From: Synergistaceae bacterium
Lineage (GTDB): Bacteria; Synergistota; Synergistia; Synergistales; Aminobacteriaceae
Length of the DNA: 5,677 nt
Reading direction: 5' to 3'
Assembly (NCBI GenBank): GCA_017475805.1
Contig: JAFVEW010000073.1
Span: 1 to 5,677, forward strand
The position numbers and the translations under genes are program-made. Below are positions 1-4,371 of this stretch, one piece after another (the first letter of the stretch is position 1; every line of letters starts with the position of its first letter). The notes below the pieces were generated by a model. That model was given only the letters and a program-made list of their open reading frames with translations. It had not been told where the DNA came from and searched no databases.

Positions 1-1
1 T

Positions 2-328
2 TATATCGCCTCAAGACCTGACGCAGGTTCTATAATGTCGCTTGTTTCTAACGCTTGGGGAGTTTTCGGGGCGGCTTTCGGTCCTGCAATAATGCTGAGC
101 CTTTTCTGGAAAAAATTTACATACGCAGGTGCGGCACTTGGAATTTTCACGGGAGCATTAGTTGATATTTTATGGCTTGAGTATATGGCGGCCACTGGTG
201 TTTATGAAATAATACCTGGATTTTTCGCCGGGCTTGTTGTGGCTTATTTGACGTCGTTAATTTTCCCGCAAAAATCTAAAGAAGTTGAAGAGCTTTTCGA
301 CAAAGCCTTAGCAATGTCAAACGAATAA
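2..328 (+). CDS. putP: Sodium/proline symporter, C-terminal fragment (5' end outside window)
   Basis: This is the last 108 residues of a sodium:solute symporter of the SSS family, an inner-membrane carrier that imports L-proline with Na+. The frame is open from base 2, so the gene begins upstream; an internal ATG at 35 is not the start. The fragment carries the PutP-typical stretch NAWGVFGAAFGPAIMLSLFW followed by a K-K-F-T loop, a second hydrophobic helix (GAALGIFTGALVDILW), the conserved YEIIPGF motif and a last membrane helix, then a short charged cytoplasmic tail rich in K and E. The match of GAAFGP and YEIIPGF to E. coli PutP, from memory, makes the proline assignment better than a generic SSS call. 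Substrate is inferred from these motifs only; the Na+ and proline binding residues in the earlier helices are not in the window. A terminator follows directly, so it ends its transcription unit. Confidence 0.88.
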   Translation, partial: YIASRPDAGSIMSLVSNAWGVFGAAFGPAIMLSLFWKKFTYAGAALGIFTGALVDILWLEYMAATGVYEIIPGFFAGLVVAYLTSLIFPQKSKEVEELFDKALAMSNE

Positions 329-333
329 AAATC

Positions 334-369
334 AACAGGTCGGGTAGTTTTGCTCCCGGCCTGTTTTTT
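334..369 (+). terminator. Rho-independent terminator of putP
   Basis: An 11-bp stem (334-344 pairing with 355-365, one G-U wobble) with a 10-nt loop is followed by an uninterrupted T run up to 369. It starts six bases after the putP stop codon, so it ends the symporter transcript and separates it from the downstream yraN-like gene. Confidence 0.9.
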
Positions 370-403
370 AATATCAAAAAAACTTATGCAGGAAATTTCT
401 GTC

Positions 404-427
404 ATGAACTATAAAACTGCCGCTTAA
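404..427 (+). other. Possible seven-codon leader ORF upstream of the yraN-like gene
   Basis: An ATG at 404 preceded by an AGGA at 390-393 opens a seven-residue frame (MNYKTAA) that stops at 425-427, only seven bases before the ATG of the yraN-like gene. The downstream gene has no Shine-Dalgarno of its own, so ribosomes could load here and re-initiate. A frame this short can easily occur by chance and there is no attenuator structure around it; this is a suggestion only. Confidence 0.15.
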
Positions 428-434
428 AAATTAA

Positions 435-833
435 ATGACGAATGCTCAGGAACTTGGAAAATTTGCAGAAGACATTGCCGCCGAATATGTTTTGAGCTTA
501 GGCTGGAAAGTTTTAGCGCGAAATGTCAAAAATCAACACGGCGAACTTGATATTGTTGCAGCGGACTTAAATTCAAAGCCGCAGGAATTAGTTATAATTG
601 AAGTCCGTTGTCGGACAATCGGAAAAATTCAATCGCCTTTCGACTCGATAGGGCCGCGAAAATTAAACACGCTTATAAAAGCATCGCGAGAATTTATCGA
701 TAAAATTGAATGGGAGAATTTTTGGCGCATTGACATAATCGGTATCACTATGAAAGATAATAAAAATAATAATAACGACTGGGAGCTTGAACATATCCGC
801 GATATTACTGCAGGTATGAATGTTTTGTCTTAA
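435..833 (+). CDS. yraN: UPF0102 / YraN family PD-(D/E)XK-like protein
   Basis: This 132-residue protein has the length and motif order of the UPF0102 (YraN) family, small cytoplasmic proteins with a PD-(D/E)XK nuclease-like fold whose precise biological role is not settled. Visible signatures are the N-terminal LGKFAEDIAAEYVLSLGWKVLARN helix-strand region (only partly quoted: G8, E12, A15, L27, N30), the GELDIVA motif with D39, and IIEVRCR with E56 and R58 at the D-E-X-K site. R replacing K here is also seen in E. coli YraN. K76 and the later WRIDIIGI strand (about 97-104) also fit the family. Near the C-terminus there is an asparagine run (about 111-116). The ATG at 435 is directly preceded by an in-frame TAA (432-434), so no longer start exists; no Shine-Dalgarno is visible. 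The gene lies 84 bp upstream of recA on the same strand, so a role in DNA metabolism is plausible but is guilt by association. Confidence 0.88.
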   Translation: MTNAQELGKFAEDIAAEYVLSLGWKVLARNVKNQHGELDIVAADLNSKPQELVIIEVRCRTIGKIQSPFDSIGPRKLNTLIKASREFIDKIEWENFWRIDIIGITMKDNKNNNNDWELEHIRDITAGMNVLS

Positions 834-840
834 AAAATCT

Positions 841-885
841 AAAAAATTTTTTCTTGTTGTATACTTATCGGGCAAAAAATCTAAA
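841..885 (+). promoter_or_regulatory. Candidate recA promoter region (weak)
   Basis: The 84-bp gap before recA is almost pure A/T. It contains a perfect A6T6 palindrome at 841-852, a TATACT hexamer at 860-865 that resembles a -10 box, and alternatively a TTGTAT (857-862) and TCTAAA (880-885) pair separated by 17 bases. No arrangement gives good -35 and -10 boxes together. I found no SOS operator of the Bacillus (GAAC-N4-GTTC core) or E. coli (CTGT-N8-ACAG) type here, so DNA-damage control by LexA is not supported by what can be seen. Confidence 0.3.
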
Positions 886-903
886 TCAAAATTTTAACTT
901 AAA

Positions 904-909
904 AAGGAG
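904..909 (+). promoter_or_regulatory. Shine-Dalgarno of recA, deciding a CTG start
   Basis: AAGGAG at 904-909 is the strongest ribosome binding site in the window. The only start codon at a proper distance in the recA frame is CTG at 918-920, eight bases downstream. The GTG at 909-911 shares its first base with this site and so cannot be served by it, and the ATT at 912 is only two bases away. Confidence 0.7.
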
Positions 910-917
910 TGATTACT

Positions 918-2081
918 CTGGCTAAAACTGTAAAGAAAGCCGCTCAGACACGAGAGCAGATTTTAGAAGAAGCTATCGGCGACATTCGCAGCAAGTTCGG
1001 CGACGACGCGATTATGAGACTCGGCGACCAAGCTAAAAAAAATATTGACGTCATTCCGAGCGGAATTTTGCCTCTTGATGTTGCTTTAGGCATCGGCGGC
1101 TATCCTAAAGGGAGAATCGTTGAAATTTTCGGCCCTGAAGGCTCAGGAAAAACTACGATAGCTCTTTGCGCGATTGCTGAAGCACAGAAGGCTGGCGGCA
1201 TTGCTGCATTTATTGACGCTGAACACGCTCTTGACCCGAGACTTGCTTTAACACTCGGCGTTAATATCGAAGATTTATATCTTGCTCAACCCGACAGCGG
1301 CGAGCAGGCTCTCTATGTTCTTGACCAGTTGGTGAGAACTGGAGCAGTTGATATTGTCGTCGTTGACTCGGTCGCGGCGTTGACCCCTCAAGCTGAAATC
1401 GATGGACGAATCGGAGAGAGTCAATTAGGGCTTCAGGCTCGCTTGATGTCTTATTCATTGAGAAGACTTGCTTCGATAATAGCTAAAACAAACTGCATCG
1501 TCGTTTTTATAAATCAGCTCCGCGCTATGATCTCTACAGGTTACGCACCAGGACCGACTGAGACGACGACGGGCGGACGAGCTTTGAAATTTTATTCATC
1601 AATAAGGCTTGAAGTCCGGCGCGGCAAAAAATTAGAGAAGAGCGACGTAACTATCGGCCACGAATTATATTTGAAGGTCGTTAAAAATAAACTTGCTCCT
1701 CCTTTCAGAATGGCGCACGCGAGTTTGATTTACGGCAAAGGCATTCCGATGGGCGTTGCTGTAGTTGATATGGCCATTGACTATGGCGTTATTAATAAGA
1801 AAGGTGCGTGGCTCGCTTACAAAGGCGAAACTCTCGGACAAGGCAAGGAAGCTGTCGCGAAATTTCTATCTGAAAATAAAAATCTTCAGGACGAAATCAT
1901 CAAAGAAATCATGGCCGAAGTTAATAAAGGTATAGGATTTTTACCTAACACTGCGGACACGGCAAGCGGTGATGAAGCTGATGAAAATATGCCATCGTCT
2001 GAAACTTCGTTAAATGAAAACGAAAATGAAAATTTTGACGGCGAATACATGCTTGAAATTTCGGATTCTGAATCAGAATAA
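918..2081 (+). CDS. recA: Recombinase RecA
   Basis: RecA is the ATP-dependent strand-exchange protein of homologous recombination and the co-protease of the SOS response; it polymerises on single-stranded DNA in the cytoplasm. From the CTG at 918 it is 387 residues. Visible landmarks are the N-terminal oligomerisation helix ending in IMRLGD (32-37), Walker A GPEGSGKT (72-79), FIDAEHALDP with catalytic E102, Walker B IVVVD (146-150), loop L1 around 162-171, FINQ with the ATP-sensing Q200, loop L2 (about 203-220) ending ETTTGG, and KVVKNK in the C-terminal part of the core. L2 is two residues longer than in E. coli. The tail from about 345 is long and acidic, with an N-E repeat. The frame also holds a GTG at 909, nine bases earlier, which an automatic caller would choose; I prefer 918 because the Shine-Dalgarno sits on 904-909 and the resulting protein begins MAKT, a usual RecA beginning. 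The neighbouring recX seen in many genomes is absent; a terminator follows. Confidence 0.97.
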   Translation: MAKTVKKAAQTREQILEEAIGDIRSKFGDDAIMRLGDQAKKNIDVIPSGILPLDVALGIGGYPKGRIVEIFGPEGSGKTTIALCAIAEAQKAGGIAAFIDAEHALDPRLALTLGVNIEDLYLAQPDSGEQALYVLDQLVRTGAVDIVVVDSVAALTPQAEIDGRIGESQLGLQARLMSYSLRRLASIIAKTNCIVVFINQLRAMISTGYAPGPTETTTGGRALKFYSSIRLEVRRGKKLEKSDVTIGHELYLKVVKNKLAPPFRMAHASLIYGKGIPMGVAVVDMAIDYGVINKKGAWLAYKGETLGQGKEAVAKFLSENKNLQDEIIKEIMAEVNKGIGFLPNTADTASGDEADENMPSSETSLNENENENFDGEYMLEISDSESE

Positions 2082-2101
2082 AAGATTAAAAGTTTATTTA
2101 G

Positions 2102-2132
2102 CCCTCTTGAGCTTTCAGGAGGGTTTTGTGTA
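2102..2132 (+). terminator. Rho-independent terminator of recA
   Basis: A 9-bp stem (2102-2110 with 2115-2123, one G-U wobble) closed by a GCTT tetraloop is followed by TTTTGTGTATT. It lies 20 bases after the recA stop and only nine bases before the Shine-Dalgarno of the DUF4416 gene, so either that gene depends on read-through or its promoter overlaps the end of recA. Confidence 0.88.
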
Positions 2133-2151
2133 TTAAAAACAGGAGATTGAC

Positions 2152-2664
2152 ATGAGCAAAAAACCTATGGTGAAATTAATCGCAGGAATTTTATATCCTT
2201 CCGACAACGAAAATTTATTAAACTGGAGCATTGACGAACTTTCAAAACTTTGGGGAAGACCTGAAATTTTTTCTAAGCCTGTGCCTTTCGACAGGACAGA
2301 TTATTATCACGAAATTTCGCCGAATTTAATTAGAGAATTTGTCTGCTTCCCCGGATTGTTCGACGCAGGCGGATTAGTCGACTGGAAACACGCAGCTATT
2401 AATATTGAAGCTAAGAGCCGCGAGCCTATTAGAGCCGTTAATATTGACCCGGGTTATGTTGACGGAGCAAGATTAATTTTAGCTTCTACTAAAGATCATG
2501 CTCACAGAATTTATCTGCGCGATGGAATTTTCGGAGAAGTTACAATGAGATGGCGTTTCAAAAAATGGCAGAGCTTCGATTACACTTTCCCCGATTTTGC
2601 AAGCGGAGTTTATGACGAATTTTTATCTCAAGTCCGACGCTTATGGCTGCAAGAAAGCAAGTAG
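2152..2664 (+). CDS. DUF4416 family protein
   Basis: This 170-residue soluble protein has the features I recall for DUF4416, a family of unknown function found mainly in anaerobes. Conserved-looking blocks are VKLIAGILY (7-15), the PFDRTDYYHEI block (45-55), IREFVCFPGL (60-69), NIE (84-86), VNIDPGYVDGARLILASTKD (96-115), HRIYLRDGIFGEVTMRW (118-134) and a tyrosine/phenylalanine-rich TFPDF near 145. The run of D, H, K and R residues in these blocks suggests a polar active or binding site, but no reaction is known to me. The ATG at 2152 has a good AGGAG at 2141-2145, six bases upstream. The stop codon TAG and the last four codons lie inside a heptad repeat element that continues into the next gene's ribosome binding site. 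It is the first gene of a likely three-gene operon with the exported protein and the aminotransferase. Confidence 0.88.
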   Translation: MSKKPMVKLIAGILYPSDNENLLNWSIDELSKLWGRPEIFSKPVPFDRTDYYHEISPNLIREFVCFPGLFDAGGLVDWKHAAINIEAKSREPIRAVNIDPGYVDGARLILASTKDHAHRIYLRDGIFGEVTMRWRFKKWQSFDYTFPDFASGVYDEFLSQVRRLWLQESK

Positions 2665-2691
2665 AAATTAGGAGGTAGGAAGTAGGAATTG
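2651..2691 (+). repeat. Heptanucleotide repeat array A (gene junction)
   Basis: From 2659 the sequence reads as four consecutive 7-bp units: AAGTAGA, AATTAGG, AGGTAGG, AAGTAGG, followed by a partial AATT. A ten-base leader AAGAAAGCAA begins at 2651. The whole 41-bp stretch matches 4257-4297 at 34 positions. The array holds the stop codon of the DUF4416 gene (2662-2664), the Shine-Dalgarno-like AGGAGG (2670-2675) and AGGAAG (2677-2682), and runs into the TTG start (2689-2691) of the next gene. Confidence 0.8.
2677..2682 (+). promoter_or_regulatory. Shine-Dalgarno for the TTG-started exported protein
   Basis: AGGAAG six bases upstream of the TTG at 2689 supports that start; a stronger AGGAGG lies at 2670-2675 but is 13 bases away. 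Both arise from the heptad array. The TTG start gives a complete signal peptide beginning MKK, and the first in-frame ATG (codon 13) would destroy it. Confidence 0.6.
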
Positions 2692-3168
2692 AAAAAAATT
2701 TTTCTGATTTTCACGCTTATATTCATGATTTTTAATTCACAAGCGCAAGCAGCTTTTCAAGATTGGACGCTTACGAAAGAATTTATAACGCCGTTAATTC
2801 CTGACGCTAATTCCGAAGATTTAGGACGCGTCATTTATAAAACTTATAAAAGAAAATCGCCTCGCGGGACTTTAGAAATTATTTTGACCGAAGGCAAAGG
2901 CACAGGAAATCTCTACGTTCCTGAAAACGTTGACGAAAATAAAAAATTAATGCCTGCGTCTGAATATAAAATTTTAGAAGTTGACGGACATAAAGCAATT
3001 TTAGAAAATCAATCTTTTTTGTCGCTTGTTTTAGCTGTTCAAGTTGATGATAATATCGTTCTTAATATTGAAAGTTCTTCATTAAATCAAGAAGAATTAA
3101 TTTCAATAGCAAAGGAGTTTTTATCATCATGGAAAAATACAAAATCGGACTCATTCCCGGCCCCGTAA
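2689..3168 (+). CDS. Small exported protein of unknown function
   Basis: I do not recognise this 159-residue protein. It begins with a classic Sec signal peptide: MKK, a hydrophobic core of isoleucine, leucine and phenylalanine (about 4-15), then NSQAQA with likely signal peptidase I cleavage after A21 (AQA before AF). There is no lipobox cysteine, so it is probably periplasmic or secreted rather than a lipoprotein. The mature part of about 138 residues has no cysteine, no further membrane helix and no enzymatic motif I can identify. It alternates strands and polar turns (GTLEIILTEGKGTGNLYVPE, then VDGHKAILENQSFLSLVLAV), suggesting a small mainly beta domain. The start is TTG at 2689, supported by AGGAAG just upstream. 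The last 40 bases overlap the start of the aminotransferase gene in another frame, so the two genes are probably translated together. Confidence 0.8.
   Translation: MKKIFLIFTLIFMIFNSQAQAAFQDWTLTKEFITPLIPDANSEDLGRVIYKTYKRKSPRGTLEIILTEGKGTGNLYVPENVDENKKLMPASEYKILEVDGHKAILENQSFLSLVLAVQVDDNIVLNIESSSLNQEELISIAKEFLSSWKNTKSDSFPAP
3111..3117 (+). promoter_or_regulatory. Shine-Dalgarno of the aminotransferase inside the preceding gene
   Basis: AAAGGAG lies 11 bases upstream of the ATG at 3129 and within the coding sequence of the exported protein. It supports the 3129 start although it means a 40-bp gene overlap. Confidence 0.65.
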
Positions 3169-4211
3169 GCGTTCCTGAGGATGTTAGAGCAGCTTGGAAT
3201 TTTGATTTTGCAAGCTCAGATTTAGAAGACGAATTTTTTAATTTATATCGTGAAAATCAAATTTTCATTCAAAAAATCCTTCATACTCAAAACGACGTTT
3301 TAATAACTTCCGGCGAGGCTATGTCGATTTTATGGGCAAGCCTTAAATGCACGCTTAAACCGGACGAAAAAATTTTAGCCGTTTCTTCAGGACTTTTCGG
3401 CGAAGGCTTTGCGGACATGGCTCGAACTTTCGGAGCTGAAGCTGAAGTCTGCGCTTTCGATTACGATTCAATTCCTGACCCCGAGAAAGTTTACGAACAC
3501 GCAAAAAAATTTAATCCTAAAGTTATTACGGCCGTTCATTGCGAAACACCTTCAGGGACTTTAACTCCGAACTTAAAAGAAATCGGCAAAATAGCTCACG
3601 AGATTGGCGCGTTATTCGTCGTTGATTTCGTTTCGAGTGCAGGCGGAGCTTCTCTTGACGTCGATGATTCAGAAATTGACATAGGCTTATGGGGAAGTCA
3701 AAAAGTTTTATCATTAACTCCGTGCCTTTCTATAGCAACGGTTTCAAAACGGGCTTGGGAAGTTATAGAAAAAGTCAATTACTCAGGCTACGAGGCTTTC
3801 AAAGATTGGCGCAATGCTGTTAATAAAAAGTTCATGCCTTACACTCACGACTGGCAGGCTATTAAAGCCCTTAATATTTCATTGAGAAAAATTCTTGACG
3901 AAGGCATCGAAAATCAAATTTTACGACACGAGCGAGCCGCTGAACTATGCCGCAGCTTAGGCCGCGAAATAGGCTTGAAACTTTTTCCGAAGGACGAAAA
4001 ATTTTCTTCCCCGACTGTAACGGCGTTCTATGTTCCTGAAAAATTTTCATGGAAAGAATTTGATTTTAAGCTCCGTGAAAAAGGTCTCGCTGTCGGCGGC
4101 AATTACGGAATTTTAGCCGGAAAAATTTTCAGAATAGGCCATATGGGCAGCCAAGCTGATAATAATTTAATCGAAAAAGGAATGAGCATAATTAAATCTC
4201 TCTTGCTATAA
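3129..4211 (+). CDS. Class V aminotransferase (alanine-glyoxylate / serine-pyruvate type)
   Basis: This 360-residue protein is a cytoplasmic PLP enzyme of aminotransferase class V, fold type I. It starts with the family's PGPVSVPEDV block (10-19), then TSGEAM (60-65), which binds the PLP phosphate, and SSGLFGEGFADMA (86-98). CETPSGTL (138-145), VVDFVSSAGG (164-173) with D166 for the pyridine nitrogen, and GSQK (189-192) with K192 as the Schiff-base lysine follow. Near the C-terminus FRIGHMGSQ supplies the substrate carboxylate-binding arginine. All key PLP residues are present and the length is normal, so it should be active. The general pattern fits alanine-glyoxylate or serine-pyruvate transaminases; the exact amino donor and acceptor cannot be read from the sequence, and 2-aminoethylphosphonate or cysteine-desulfurase-like relatives are less likely. 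It is the last gene of the DUF4416 operon and overlaps the gene before it by 40 bp. Confidence 0.9.
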   Translation: MEKYKIGLIPGPVSVPEDVRAAWNFDFASSDLEDEFFNLYRENQIFIQKILHTQNDVLITSGEAMSILWASLKCTLKPDEKILAVSSGLFGEGFADMARTFGAEAEVCAFDYDSIPDPEKVYEHAKKFNPKVITAVHCETPSGTLTPNLKEIGKIAHEIGALFVVDFVSSAGGASLDVDDSEIDIGLWGSQKVLSLTPCLSIATVSKRAWEVIEKVNYSGYEAFKDWRNAVNKKFMPYTHDWQAIKALNISLRKILDEGIENQILRHERAAELCRSLGREIGLKLFPKDEKFSSPTVTAFYVPEKFSWKEFDFKLREKGLAVGGNYGILAGKIFRIGHMGSQADNNLIEKGMSIIKSLLL

Positions 4212-4256
4212 TTACGTTGGATGATAAGAATTAAAATCAACGATAAGCGAGGAGTG

Positions 4257-4297
4257 AAGAAAGCAAATAGGAAGTAGGAAGCAGGAAGTAGGAACGG
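4257..4297 (+). repeat. Heptanucleotide repeat array B (direct copy of array A)
   Basis: Units AAATAGG, AAGTAGG, AAGCAGG and AAGTAGG run from 4265 to 4292, preceded by the same AAGAAAGCAA leader as array A (4257-4266). The 41-bp stretch is 34/41 identical to 2651-2691, while the bases just upstream of the two copies are unrelated, which marks a left boundary for the element. Confidence 0.8.
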
Positions 4298-4364
4298 AAA
4301 AGACAAAAATTTTCTAAATTAAAGGTCTTTTTACTTCCTAACTCCTAATTCCTAACTCCTACTT
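4265..4364. repeat. Long imperfect hairpin made by inverted heptad arrays
   Basis: Array B can fold back on array C: the TAGGA core of each unit pairs with the TCCTA core opposite, leaving about two mismatches per 7 bp over roughly 30 bases. Inside this lies a second perfect 7-bp inverted repeat, 4298-4304 with 4325-4331, followed by a short T run. The structure fills most of the 160-bp gap between the aminotransferase and kinase genes. It may terminate or protect the aminotransferase transcript, but its stem is too A/T-rich and mismatched for a confident terminator call. Confidence 0.55.
4333..4364 (-). repeat. Heptanucleotide repeat array C (inverted)
   Basis: On the + strand this reads ACTTCCT, AACTCCT, AATTCCT, AACTCCT and a partial ACTT, each unit 7 bp. 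On the - strand the units become AGGAGTT, AGGAATT, AGGAGTT and AGGAAGT, the same family as arrays A and B. It ends seven bases before the ATG of the histidine kinase gene. Confidence 0.75.
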
Positions 4365-4371
4365 GAAATAA

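Noticed and set aside
1..195. Open frame on the minus strand opposite putP
   Set aside because: It is antisense to a clear PutP coding region, has no family resemblance, and is explained by codon bias of the real gene.
663..875. Minus-strand open frame over the end of the yraN-like gene and the recA spacer
   Set aside because: Low-complexity I/F-rich product, antisense to a conserved gene, and no ribosome binding site.
834..917. SOS/LexA operator upstream of recA
   Set aside because: No GAAC-N4-GTTC or CTGT-N8-ACAG dyad is present; only A/T runs and a GTATAC palindrome.
4221..4277. 18-codon + strand frame encoding a basic peptide ending in array B
   Set aside because: No ribosome binding site, lysine/arginine content follows from purine-rich sequence, and its stop lies within the repeat; chance is the simplest explanation.
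4103..4306. Minus-strand hydrophobic open frame over the aminotransferase end
   Set aside because: It is antisense to the conserved C-terminus of the aminotransferase and its hydrophobic product comes from A-rich codons and the repeat on the other strand.
2651..4364. CRISPR array or IS element suggested by the repeated sequence
   Set aside because: The units are contiguous 7-mers without spacers, there is no transposase, and the intervening sequence is ordinary coding DNA.
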